DNA of 64,000 nucleotides from NCBI GenBank assembly GCA_031292565.1, contig JARLGW010000010.1:186001-250000 (forward strand). Reading direction: 5' to 3'. Positions 1-6,912 of this stretch are shown one piece after another (positions within the stretch are counted from its first letter, which is position 1; every line of letters begins with the position of its first letter). Under the pieces are notes generated by a model, which saw only the letters and a program-made list of their open reading frames with translations, searched no databases and was not told the origin of the DNA. Made by a program: the position numbers and the translations under genes. This DNA comes from Paludibacteraceae bacterium. GTDB lineage: Bacteria; Bacteroidota; Bacteroidia; Bacteroidales; Paludibacteraceae.

Positions 1-55
1 AGTTTTTTTATGCTCATTATGTTTGTTTTTAGTAAGTGAAAAAATCTTCACAAAA

Positions 56-122
56 CAAAGATGGGCTGTTTGCAACTCTATAGTATTACATAATTTAAGA
101 AAGGATTTACATTATTCACACA
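56..122 (-). promoter_or_regulatory. Regulon promoter element, copy F (leftward)
   Basis: On the minus strand this reads TGTGTGAATAATGTAA (107-122), then a second TTATGTAA half-site (86-93), then 26 bp, then a TTTG -7 box (56-59). The two TGTAA cores are 21 bp apart. The geometry is the same as the other copies in the window, so it should drive a gene leaving the window to the left. It stands back to back with copy A. The layout is seen directly; promoter function is inferred. Confidence 0.75.
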
Positions 123-224
123 TACGGTTGTGAATATCTCGTTCGAACATAGCCATTTACACTGATGTTTCGCTACTTATTAACGAACGTGGAATTAAAC
201 GGTAAAGCAGAGTCTCCTTAATAA

Positions 225-290
225 TGTGGGAATAATGTAACAACTACAAATAGTTATGTAATAATAAGAATACAAAAACCTGCACCTTTG
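225..290 (+). promoter_or_regulatory. Regulon promoter element, copy A (drives candidate sRNA)
   Basis: TGTGGGAATAATGTAA (225-240), second half-site TTATGTAA ending at 261, cores 21 bp apart, then 25 bp and a CACCTTTG -7 box (TTTG 287-290). No protein gene follows before the terminator at 413-448, so the product would be a short RNA starting near 297. Confidence 0.75.
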
Positions 291-296
291 TTCCAC

Positions 297-448
297 GATT
301 AATTGTTACATCTTTTATTCTTTTACCCAAGATATGAAGGGACTAGAAATAGCTCTTAATAATTTTACAGTATATAATTAGGAGGAGAAGAGGTTGGCGA
401 CTCCTAATTATACAAAGACTGATTTTTCAATCAGTCTTTGGCTTTTTT
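297..448 (+). ncRNA. Candidate small regulatory RNA
   Basis: A transcript starting about 7 nt after the copy A -7 box would run about 150 nt to a strong intrinsic terminator. It contains a perfect 12-bp inverted repeat, TATAATTAGGAG (373-384) with CTCCTAATTATA (401-412). The 16-nt loop is rich in purines. The terminator stem follows without a gap. The only reading frame inside is a 15-codon one at 334-381, whose stop lies in the first stem, so a leader peptide is possible but unsupported. Promoter, compact hairpins and terminator without a gene argue for a stand-alone sRNA under the same control as the neighbouring stress genes. I do not recognise a known RNA family. The 5' end is inferred. 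Confidence 0.55.
413..448 (+). terminator. Intrinsic terminator of the candidate sRNA
   Basis: A perfect 12-bp stem CAAAGACTGATT (413-424) / AATCAGTCTTTG (429-440) with a 4-nt loop, followed by GCTTTTTT. This is one of the clearest terminators in the window. Confidence 0.85.
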
Positions 449-472
449 AATACACTTATATCCAGCTATAAA

Positions 473-539
473 TGTGAGAATAATGTAATTTTTTCATAAA
501 GTTATGTAAGGTTCCTGATGGGTAAAAAACACAACTTTG
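473..539 (+). promoter_or_regulatory. Regulon promoter element, copy B (BON-SHOCT operon)
   Basis: TGTGAGAATAATGTAA (473-488), second core TGTAA at 505-509 (21-bp spacing), 26 bp, TTTG at 536-539. The start codon of the BON gene is 43 bp after the -7 box. Confidence 0.75.
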
Positions 540-582
540 TATTGTTGCGAAAATGTTTTCACAACCATAAGAATGAAATAAA

Positions 583-1242
583 ATGAAAACAAATGAAGAA
601 TTGCAAAAAGATGTTCAAGATGCCATAAAATGGGAGCCTTTATTAAATGCAGCTGAAATTGGTGTCACGGCAAAAGATGGTGTTGTTACCTTAACCGGAG
701 TTGTAGATTGTTATTCCAAAAAATCGGAAGCAGAGAATGCCGCTAAAGGGGTGACCGGGGTACAAGCCGTAGTGGAAAAAATTGAAATCCAGTTTGGAGC
801 CACCTGGCGTAAGACGGATACTGAAATTGCCACTGAAATATTAAATGCTTTTAAATGGACTTGGGACGGATCTGACGACAAGGTACAGGTAAAAGTTGAA
901 AACGGATGGGTTACTCTTAGCGGTGAGTTGCAATGGAATTATCAAAAAGAATCAGCCCGAAAAGCAGCAAGTAATCTACTGGGTGTTAAAGGCGTAACAA
1001 ATAATATCACGATTAAATCCGAATCGCACGATCAGATTGAAAAAGAAGGTATTGAAAAAGCGTTATCCCGCAATTGGTCTATTGACGAACAAAGTATTTT
1101 AGTAAAAGTTTCAGGCAACAACGTAAGTCTGACAGGTATCGTTCATTCGCTGTTTCAAAAAGATGAAGCCGAACGTATCGCGTGGAATGCACCCGGAGTT
1201 TGGGCGGTTAACAATGAATTATCTATTGTATATAAATATTAA
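583..1242 (+). CDS. Triple BON-domain stress protein
   Basis: A 219-residue protein made of three consecutive BON domains, roughly residues 1-70, 77-145 and 150-219. Each has the pattern of a helix, a V-KDG-VTL-G strand pair and a later GV--V-N strand (KDGVVTLTGVV, ENGWVTLSGEL, SGNNVSLTGIV). BON domains bind lipids or other envelope ligands; OsmY of E. coli has two and is periplasmic and osmotically induced. This protein has no signal peptide, so a cytoplasmic or membrane-peripheral place is more likely. It is the first gene of a two-gene unit with the SHOCT protein five bases downstream, and it carries regulon copy B directly upstream. The family is clear; the precise role is unknown. Confidence 0.9.
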   Translation: MKTNEELQKDVQDAIKWEPLLNAAEIGVTAKDGVVTLTGVVDCYSKKSEAENAAKGVTGVQAVVEKIEIQFGATWRKTDTEIATEILNAFKWTWDGSDDKVQVKVENGWVTLSGELQWNYQKESARKAASNLLGVKGVTNNITIKSESHDQIEKEGIEKALSRNWSIDEQSILVKVSGNNVSLTGIVHSLFQKDEAERIAWNAPGVWAVNNELSIVYKY

Positions 1243-1247
1243 ATAGG

Positions 1248-1463
1248 ATGGATTACAATAACAATTATTACTGGGGAATGGGTGCTATTTGGTGGATCGT
1301 TTGGATAATATTCCTTGTTTGGATATTTGTTCTCCCCTACGATATTCCTTTTCAACGAAAAAAGAAAGATTCACCTCTTGACATCTTGCAAAAGCGATTT
1401 GCTTCGGGTGAAATTACGAACGAAGAATATCAAGAAAAAAAGCGAATTCTTGAAAAGAAATAA
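1248..1463 (+). CDS. Small membrane protein with C-terminal SHOCT domain
   Basis: A 71-residue protein. Residues about 8-32 form one hydrophobic, Trp-rich membrane segment, followed by a basic linker (QRKKK) and a SHOCT motif at the C-terminus (DILQKRFASGEITNEEYQEK). SHOCT is a short oligomerisation motif often attached to a membrane helix. The start lies five bases after the BON stop, which suggests translation from the same mRNA, and a terminator follows at 1512-1539. The function is not known beyond association with stress proteins. Confidence 0.85.
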   Translation: MDYNNNYYWGMGAIWWIVWIIFLVWIFVLPYDIPFQRKKKDSPLDILQKRFASGEITNEEYQEKKRILEKK

Positions 1464-1511
1464 GCCGAAAAATGGTTTGTTTTTTTTCATTAAATTAGCC
1501 CAAGTTACATC

Positions 1512-1539
1512 ACCGTGGGACAACACCCACGGTTTTTTT
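1512..1539 (+). terminator. Terminator of the BON-SHOCT operon
   Basis: Stem ACCGTGGG (1512-1519) / CCCACGGT (1526-1533) with a 6-nt loop, running into seven T residues. It lies 49 bp after the SHOCT stop codon. Confidence 0.85.
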
Positions 1540-1665
1540 ATTGAACAAATAACACACGCCAATGAACCCACCTATTTTAGTAAAAGAGGCTATCCTCATT
1601 TACCATACATCTACCTTATCCAGGAGAGAAATAAGAATCTAATTATCTGTATTTCAATAAGTAGA

Positions 1666-1732
1666 TGTGTGAATAATGTAACTTATACCTAAAGTTCTGT
1701 AACACTTTTCGCCATTAATTAGCCCACCTTTG
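1666..1732 (+). promoter_or_regulatory. Regulon promoter element, copy C (csbD and downstream)
   Basis: TGTGTGAATAATGTAA (1666-1681), second core TGTAA at 1698-1702 (21-bp spacing), 26 bp, CACCTTTG with TTTG at 1729-1732. The CsbD start codon is 39 bp beyond the -7 box. Confidence 0.8.
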
Positions 1733-1771
1733 TTATGTGATAATTTATTCACAATTTAAAAATTAGAAATA

Positions 1772-1957
1772 ATGAACACAACAGAAGTAAAAGAAAATTG
1801 GGATGAACAAAAAGGAAAACTCAAACAAAAATTTGCCATCTTAACTGACAACGATTTACTCTTTGCGGAAGGAAAAAAAGACGAAATGTATGGTCGGCTT
1901 CAAATCAAACTGGGAAAATCGAAAGAAGAACTTTTAAAGATTATCGAAGCGCTTTAG
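1772..1957 (+). CDS. CsbD-family stress protein
   Basis: A 61-residue hydrophilic protein with the CsbD pattern: N-terminal helix with WDEQKGKLKQKF, a central LTDNDLLFAEGKKDEMYGRLQ stretch and a C-terminal GKSKEE segment. CsbD-like proteins are small general-stress proteins (sigma-B controlled in Bacillus, YjbJ in E. coli) of unknown biochemical role. It is the first gene after regulon copy C. No clear terminator separates it from the following lipoprotein and beta-barrel genes, so these may share a transcript. Confidence 0.88.
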   Translation: MNTTEVKENWDEQKGKLKQKFAILTDNDLLFAEGKKDEMYGRLQIKLGKSKEELLKIIEAL

Positions 1958-2019
1958 TCCTACGTTTTTTCATACAAAAGAATTACGCTTATGGTTACTC
2001 AATAAATAATAAACAAACC

Positions 2020-2481
2020 ATGAAAAAAATAATTTTTACACTAGCGGTAACATCCCTTATAGCAGGGGCTTTCTTAACAAGTTGTAACTCGTCGGCCAAA
2101 AAGGTAAAAGACGCACAGGCTAAGGTGGAAGAAACACAAAAAGATGCCACCGAAGCAAAAACCGATTTAAAGAAAGAGAAACAGGATTCGATTAACGAAC
2201 ATCTACAGTTTAAAAAAGAAGCCGAGGATAAGATTAATGCACACAACAAAAGCATTGCTGACTTCAAGGCTCGAATTGTAAAAGAAAAGAAACAAAACAG
2301 AGCCCAGTATGAAAAGAAATTAGCAAAACTGGAACAAAAGAACAGCGATTTGAAAAAAGAACTGGAAGACTATAAGGATGGAGGAAAGGATAAATGGATA
2401 AAGTTCAAAAATGGATTTAACAAGGATATGGAAGACCTTGGAAATGGCATAAAGAACTTCTCTTTTAAAAATGTCAAATAA
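2020..2481 (+). CDS. Coiled-coil lipoprotein
   Basis: A 153-residue protein with a lipoprotein signal: a hydrophobic N-terminus ending in LTSC, so Cys22 is the probable lipidated residue. The rest is strongly charged and rich in Lys, Glu and Ala, with heptad spacing over about residues 28-125 that predicts a long coiled coil. It probably sits on the periplasmic face of a membrane as an alpha-helical rod, loosely like Lpp/YgdR-type envelope proteins. It lies between csbD and a beta-barrel protein. No specific family is recognised. Confidence 0.8.
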   Translation: MKKIIFTLAVTSLIAGAFLTSCNSSAKKVKDAQAKVEETQKDATEAKTDLKKEKQDSINEHLQFKKEAEDKINAHNKSIADFKARIVKEKKQNRAQYEKKLAKLEQKNSDLKKELEDYKDGGKDKWIKFKNGFNKDMEDLGNGIKNFSFKNVK

Positions 2482-2501
2482 TAGTATTAAGATAAATAAA
2501 A

Positions 2502-3149
2502 ATGAAAACAATGAAAAAGATATTTTTTACAATAGCAGCACTTGCCTTGCTGGTGAGCAATAGTAATGCACAAGATGAGAGTAGCAGTAAAAACGTTCAT
2601 TTAGGAATTAAAGCCGGTGTAAATATAGCAAACGTGTATGATACGAAAGGCGATAAGTTTGATGCTGATGCAAAAGTGGGCTTCGCCATTGGTGCTTTTC
2701 TAAGCATTCCTCTTGGTGAATCTTTTGGAGTTCAACCTGAAGTATTGTTTTCGCAAAAAGGCTATCAAAGAAGCGGAAGCATACTTACCGAGGACTATAA
2801 GTACACACATACCTCCAATTATATTGAAGTGCCTTTGTTGGTTGCATTTAAACCAACCCCTTTGCTAACGATATTAGCCGGCCCTCAATATTCTTATTTA
2901 ATTAGTGAAAAGAATGAATTTACAAACACACTATTTTCTGATCCACTAATACAAAAAAGCGACTTCGATAATCAAAATGTACGTAAAAACTCATTGGGAT
3001 TCGTTGCCGGTGTGGATGTAAATCTTAGCAATTTCGTAATTGGATTAAGAGCCGGATGGGACATCCTGAACAACAATGGAGATGGAACATCAACAACGCC
3101 TCGATACAAAAACAGATATTGCCAGGCAACAATCGGATATCGATTATAA
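2502..3149 (+). CDS. Outer-membrane beta-barrel protein (PorT/OMP_b-brl_2 type)
   Basis: A 215-residue protein with a signal peptide ending in SNA-Q. Residues about 30-215 alternate in the way of a small eight- to ten-stranded barrel: LGIKAGVNIANVY, then VGFAIGAFLSIPLGESFGVQPEVLFSQKG, then YIEVPLLVAF and AGPQYSYLI. These are hallmarks of the outer-membrane beta-barrel family common in Bacteroidota (PorT-like proteins). An alternative start three codons downstream (ATG at 2511) would also leave a complete signal peptide. It follows the lipoprotein by 20 bp. Its role in this cluster is presumably envelope stabilisation, which is inference. Confidence 0.85.
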   Translation: MKTMKKIFFTIAALALLVSNSNAQDESSSKNVHLGIKAGVNIANVYDTKGDKFDADAKVGFAIGAFLSIPLGESFGVQPEVLFSQKGYQRSGSILTEDYKYTHTSNYIEVPLLVAFKPTPLLTILAGPQYSYLISEKNEFTNTLFSDPLIQKSDFDNQNVRKNSLGFVAGVDVNLSNFVIGLRAGWDILNNNGDGTSTTPRYKNRYCQATIGYRL

Positions 3150-3258
3150 ATAAGTTCAATAGGCATTTGCACTACTCTTGATTGAACAAGGCAAATGTCT
3201 ATTCCTTTTCTGTTTTTTAATTACTAGGAAACAACAACACAATAGAATTAAAAACCAT

Positions 3259-3414
3259 ATGAAAAATTTACTTTATGCTGTCGCGTTAATCCTCATTATA
3301 GCCTGAGCTATCGGATTCTTTGCTTATAGCGCGGGAGGCTTTATACACGTGTTGCTGATTATTGCCCTTGTTGCAATAATTTTTAGAATTATTCAAGGTA
3401 GAAAACTGTTTTAA
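3259..3414 (+). pseudogene. DUF5670/Lmo0937-type small membrane protein, in-frame TGA
   Basis: A 51-codon frame opens with MKNLLYAVALILIIA, then has TGA at 3304-3306, then continues AIGFFAYSAGGFIHVLLII and ends with RIIQGRKLF and TAA. The family normally has Trp at this place (AWAIGFF), so one TGG-to-TGA change explains the break. The rest of the frame is intact, including both hydrophobic segments and the basic end, so the change is recent, a sequencing error, or subject to read-through. It sits between the beta-barrel and YtxH genes in the stress cluster. The frame is too short and interrupted to be found by length-based gene calling. Confidence 0.7.
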
Positions 3415-3449
3415 AAAATAGCATATTAACCACATTAAAAATTAACATT

Positions 3450-3710
3450 ATGAGTGCAGGAAAAGTATTTTTAGGCGTATTGGCCGGCGCAGCCACCGGT
3501 GCGTTGTTAGGCGTTTTGTTTGCTCCGGCCAAAGGTTCGGATACACGAAAAAACATATGTAAGAAAAAAGAAGATTACACCGATTCGTTAAAAGAAAAAT
3601 TCAATGAATTTCTTGACGGTATTAACGAAAAATACGAACAAGTAAAGGAAGGAATTGTCGATTGCACAAAACAACACCCCACAGACATTGAAAAAGAAAA
3701 GAAAGGGTAA
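3450..3710 (+). CDS. YtxH-domain general stress protein
   Basis: An 86-residue protein with the YtxH signature: an N-terminal Gly/Ala-rich membrane segment (residues 5-27, VFLGVLAGAATGALLGVLFA) followed directly by PAKGSDTRK and a charged helical tail. YtxH-like proteins are general-stress proteins anchored by this segment; their biochemical role is unknown. The position between the DUF5670 remnant and a holin-like protein matches stress clusters of other Bacteroidota. Confidence 0.85.
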   Translation: MSAGKVFLGVLAGAATGALLGVLFAPAKGSDTRKNICKKKEDYTDSLKEKFNEFLDGINEKYEQVKEGIVDCTKQHPTDIEKEKKG

Positions 3711-3742
3711 TAGAACTTGTCTTTAAATAAAAAAGAAAACCC

Positions 3743-3838
3743 ATGAAAAAAGAATCAATAAAAAATAAATCACCCATTAATGGAATTGACGGAATGCTTA
3801 ATGAGTCATTACTACGCTTGATTTACTCACACCAATAA
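3743..3838 (+). CDS. Possible small peptide of 31 residues
   Basis: A short frame starts MKKESIKNKSPINGIDGM and ends LLRLIYSHQ. It begins 32 bp after the YtxH stop, with an A-rich upstream stretch like neighbouring genes. It is basic at the N-terminus with a short hydrophobic end. No family is recognised, and it may be chance or a decayed gene. Confidence 0.25.
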   Translation: MKKESIKNKSPINGIDGMLNESLLRLIYSHQ

Positions 3839-3860
3839 CAGATATGAAAAACATATCTGT
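3838..3860. promoter_or_regulatory. Short inverted repeat upstream of the holin-like gene
   Basis: ACAGATATG (3838-3846) and CATATCTGT (3852-3860) form a 9-bp perfect stem with a five-A loop. No U-tract follows, so a terminator is unlikely. It could be a protein-binding site or an mRNA hairpin ahead of the gene at 3936. Confidence 0.3.
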
Positions 3861-3935
3861 GAAAGTGTCAAATTGAACGTAATGATTCACATCAAATTCA
3901 GGGGTTGTAATTTATAAATTTTATAAAAGAAAATC

Positions 3936-4277
3936 ATGGAAGATAATACGATGCTAGTAGAAACATTACTTGTGAAAGCCACTAATTATGGCAAAACAAG
4001 TTTTAAATTGGTTAAACTAAACGCATTAGATAAAACTACGGATGTGGTATCCTCCATAATACCACATCTGATAGTTCTGATTATTACATCCACCAGTATC
4101 CTTTTCATCAATTTAGCATTGGCTTTATGGATCGGCGAGCTAATTGGCGATGTGTTTTATGGGTTCCTACTGGTAGGTGCATTTTATGCCCTAGTGACAC
4201 TCGTGTTTCACTTCCTGCTGCGCAACAAGCTCAAGAGAATAATAGGCGATTATATAATCAAACTAGTGCTAAACTAA
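3936..4277 (+). CDS. Holin-like (YqjE/PF07332-type) membrane protein
   Basis: A 113-residue protein with an amphipathic N-terminal half (KATNYGKTSFKLVKLNALDKTTDVVSS) and two membrane segments at about residues 43-65 and 71-93, then a basic end. This is the layout of the phage-holin/YqjE-type family that in chromosomes usually neighbours YtxH and CsbD genes, so a stress-envelope role is likelier than lysis. It is followed eight bp downstream by the unknown protein at 4285, probably its partner. Confidence 0.75.
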   Translation: MEDNTMLVETLLVKATNYGKTSFKLVKLNALDKTTDVVSSIIPHLIVLIITSTSILFINLALALWIGELIGDVFYGFLLVGAFYALVTLVFHFLLRNKLKRIIGDYIIKLVLN

Positions 4278-4284
4278 AATTATC

Positions 4285-4665
4285 ATGGAAAAAATAACCT
4301 CCACGGCAGCACTCAAAATCGCCATTCAACAGTTGGAAGATGAACAGGTACTGGACGAGCAGTTGCTAAAAGAGCAACTCTTAATTACCTACAAAGAACT
4401 AAGGCCGGCAAGTATGTTACTCTCGCTGCTAAAAGAAATTGTATCGCCACCCAACGCGGAAGATAATTTGGTTCGTGCCGTTACAAGTTTAGCCACAACC
4501 TATTTGTCCAAAGAAATAATTATTGGTAAGTCCGACAATCCGCTAAGAAAGTTTATCGGGTCCGTGTTACAAGTTGGCATCACAAGCATAGTTGCCCAAA
4601 ACACCAACGCCATCGAAGCATTCTCCAGATTCCTTTTTCAGCAAGTTTTCCATAAAAAGAAATAA
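4285..4665 (+). CDS. Unrecognised 126-residue protein linked to the holin-like gene
   Basis: A soluble N-terminal half with two charged helices (LEDEQVLDEQLLKEQLL) leads to a hydrophobic second half (about residues 72-118) with LVRAVTSLATTYLSKEIIIG and SVLQVGITSIVAQN, which may be one or two membrane-associated helices. The C-terminus is basic (VFHKKK). It has no signal peptide. Tight spacing on both sides suggests co-translation with the holin-like protein and the transporter. I do not recognise the family. Confidence 0.75.
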   Translation: MEKITSTAALKIAIQQLEDEQVLDEQLLKEQLLITYKELRPASMLLSLLKEIVSPPNAEDNLVRAVTSLATTYLSKEIIIGKSDNPLRKFIGSVLQVGITSIVAQNTNAIEAFSRFLFQQVFHKKK

Positions 4666-4681
4666 AATCCAAACCGGCTCC

Positions 4682-5761
4682 ATGAAAGATAAAGAAGTAA
4701 TATTACCATTTTATGCAAAGGCAAGCATCTTTATCGTTGGCTTAATCGGCTCATTCGCTATTTTGTATATCACCCAATGGATCCTTATTCCGTTGGTTTT
4801 TGCAGTTATTATTGCCATGGTGCTTCATCCCGTGGTATTCTTTTTAGTTCGGCGGAAAATGAATCGAATCGTTGCCATTATCGCCATTCTGGTGCTTAGC
4901 TTTCTTCTACTCGCGGCGTTTGGTCTTTTACTTTACACTCAAGCCAGCCAGTTTAGCCAATCATGGCCTACATTGGTGGATAAATTCACCAATCTGCTAA
5001 ATCTATCTATAACAAATGCCGCCAGCTATTTCGATATTAACCCACAACTAATCCACGACGGGCTTACAAAAATTAGAATCGAACTGATAAATGGCAGCAG
5101 TACCCTTATTGGGCAAACGCTCATTTCCGTTGGCAGCGGAGTAGCCATGCTGTTTCTCATCCCCGTTTATGTTTTTATCTTATTGTTTTATCAACCCCTC
5201 CTGATGGAGTTTATCCACCTGCTTTTCATCAAGAACAATCAAAGCCAGGTTAAAGAAATTATCACTCAAACCAAAACACTCATTCAGCATTATTTAATCG
5301 GCCTGTTTATCGAATTTATTTTGGTAGCAACGCTTTATTCCATTACCCTGTTTTTGCTCGGCATCAACTACGCCATTTTATTGGGTATTATTGGTGCATT
5401 GCTCAATGTGATACCCTACATCGGCGGTATTGTAGGCACCGCGCTACCCATGATGGTAGCATTTGTAACCAAAGATTCAGGATGGTATCCCATCTATGTA
5501 CTGGTAATTTATTATGTTATCCAACTGATAGATAATCACTACATAGTGCCTTGGATTGTGGCATCCAAGGTAAAAATCAATGCACTTTTTTCCATCCTCG
5601 CCGTTTTTGTGGGGAATGCCCTATGGGGTGTTGCCGGCATGTTTCTAGCCATACCCATGCTTGCTATTATAAAACTAATTTTCGACCATATAGAACCGCT
5701 TAAATCTTGGGGCTTTTTGTTAGGTAACACCACGACTTCAAGAGTAAAAAAAGAAAACTGA
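4682..5761 (+). CDS. AI-2E-family transporter (PerM type)
   Basis: A 359-residue polytopic membrane protein with eight or so hydrophobic segments. It has the family pattern: paired N-terminal helices (ILYITQWILIPLVFAVIIAM, IVAIIAILVLSFLLLAAFG), a soluble loop with a helical region about residues 80-150, and the C-terminal GALLNVIPYIGGIVGTALP motif followed by LVIYYVIQLIDNHYIVPWIV. The family includes autoinducer-2 exporter TqsA and Na+/H+ antiporters, so the substrate cannot be read from sequence. I chose ATG 4682 because the longer frame (from 4592) overlaps the upstream gene and adds a non-hydrophobic segment unlike the family. Confidence 0.88.
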   Translation: MKDKEVILPFYAKASIFIVGLIGSFAILYITQWILIPLVFAVIIAMVLHPVVFFLVRRKMNRIVAIIAILVLSFLLLAAFGLLLYTQASQFSQSWPTLVDKFTNLLNLSITNAASYFDINPQLIHDGLTKIRIELINGSSTLIGQTLISVGSGVAMLFLIPVYVFILLFYQPLLMEFIHLLFIKNNQSQVKEIITQTKTLIQHYLIGLFIEFILVATLYSITLFLLGINYAILLGIIGALLNVIPYIGGIVGTALPMMVAFVTKDSGWYPIYVLVIYYVIQLIDNHYIVPWIVASKVKINALFSILAVFVGNALWGVAGMFLAIPMLAIIKLIFDHIEPLKSWGFLLGNTTTSRVKKEN

Positions 5762-5788
5762 CTTTAACCGAAATTAATAAAAATCATC

Positions 5789-6844
5789 ATGATAGAAATT
5801 AAACGAGAAGGTGTTTTATTATCAAAGACCCAATTTGAATTTGAATCCGAGGGAGTACTAAATCCCGCAGTAATACGCGAAGGAGATAATGTTCATCTTT
5901 TTTATCGTGCGGTGCAACATGATAATTATTCAAGCATTGGTTATTGCAAGTTGAATGGCCCGCTCACGATAACCGAGAGATGGGCTAAACCCTTTATGAT
6001 TCCCGACCTCGACTATGAATCACATGGTATTGAAGATCCGCGAATTGTAAAAATTGACGATACCTATTACATGACCTATACTGCCTACGACGGCGTAAAT
6101 GCACGAGGAGCGTTGGCTACCTCAAAGGATTTACTCACATTTGAAAAACAGGGAATTATTGTCTCTTCTATTACGTATGCCGCCTTCGTTGCGTTAGTTG
6201 AACAGGCCGGTAAGGTAAACGAAAACTATTACCTCAATCATCATTTTTATTATCAAGAATCCGACCCCGAAAAGAAGATGATTCTTTGGGATAAAAATGT
6301 AGTATTCTTTCCTCGAAAAATCAATGGGAAACTCGTATTCCTGCATCGTATCCGACCTGGTATACAACTGGTTGCGGTAGAGAGTCTAAAAGAACTCACC
6401 GAAGAGTTCTGGGAAACCTATTTTCTTAATTTACAAGACCATATTGTTATTGATCCTCTTTTTGCACACGAATCAAGTTACATAGGCAGTGGCTGTCCGC
6501 CTATCGAAACCGAACACGGCTGGCTATTAATTTACCACGGCGTGCAGGAAACCGATGGCGGTCGTGTCTATTCCGCTTGTGCAGCGGTTTTGTTGGATAT
6601 AGATAACCCGTTGAAAGTAATTGCCCGTTTGCCCTATCCATTATTAGGGCCGGAAACTGAATATGAAACAAGAGGAGAAGTAAATAATGTGGTATTTCCT
6701 ACCGGTACAGCCTTGTTTGACGACACGTTGTTTATCTATTATGGAGCGGCAGACTCCGAGATTGCCTGTGCATCCGTGAGCATATCCGGGCTATTAAAAG
6801 AACTGTTGACTTATCTCTCTGACGGTGAAATTCCCTTGTTGTAA
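5789..6844 (+). CDS. Glycoside hydrolase family 130 (mannoside phosphorylase type)
   Basis: A 351-residue five-bladed beta-propeller enzyme. GH130 hallmarks are LNPAVIREGDNVHLFYRAV near the N-terminus, HGIEDPRIVKIDDTYYMTYTAYD around residues 77-100 (the Asp of EDPR is the conserved catalytic region), and GCPPIETEHGWLLIYHGV near residue 235. GH130 enzymes phosphorolyse or hydrolyse beta-mannosides such as beta-1,2-mannobiose or mannosyl-glucose. There is no signal peptide, so it acts in the cytosol. It precedes a glycosyltransferase, suggesting turnover of an internal mannoside or oligosaccharide. The exact substrate is undetermined. Confidence 0.88.
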   Translation: MIEIKREGVLLSKTQFEFESEGVLNPAVIREGDNVHLFYRAVQHDNYSSIGYCKLNGPLTITERWAKPFMIPDLDYESHGIEDPRIVKIDDTYYMTYTAYDGVNARGALATSKDLLTFEKQGIIVSSITYAAFVALVEQAGKVNENYYLNHHFYYQESDPEKKMILWDKNVVFFPRKINGKLVFLHRIRPGIQLVAVESLKELTEEFWETYFLNLQDHIVIDPLFAHESSYIGSGCPPIETEHGWLLIYHGVQETDGGRVYSACAAVLLDIDNPLKVIARLPYPLLGPETEYETRGEVNNVVFPTGTALFDDTLFIYYGAADSEIACASVSISGLLKELLTYLSDGEIPLL

Positions 6845-6912
6845 CATAGAACCGAGTTAATACAATACAGGTGAGTTTCATTAGAACATTAATAATTTAA
6901 ACCCATATTCTA

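Noticed and set aside
1315-1692. A 125-codon frame over the SHOCT gene and its terminator
   Set aside because: It overlaps the SHOCT gene in another frame, reads through a clear terminator and into regulon copy C, and has no protein-like composition.
3304-3306. TGA read as selenocysteine or an alternative code
   Set aside because: The family has Trp at this place, no SECIS-like hairpin is visible behind it, and TGA is a normal stop for other genes of the window (kinase at 13812, T9SS gene at 15644).
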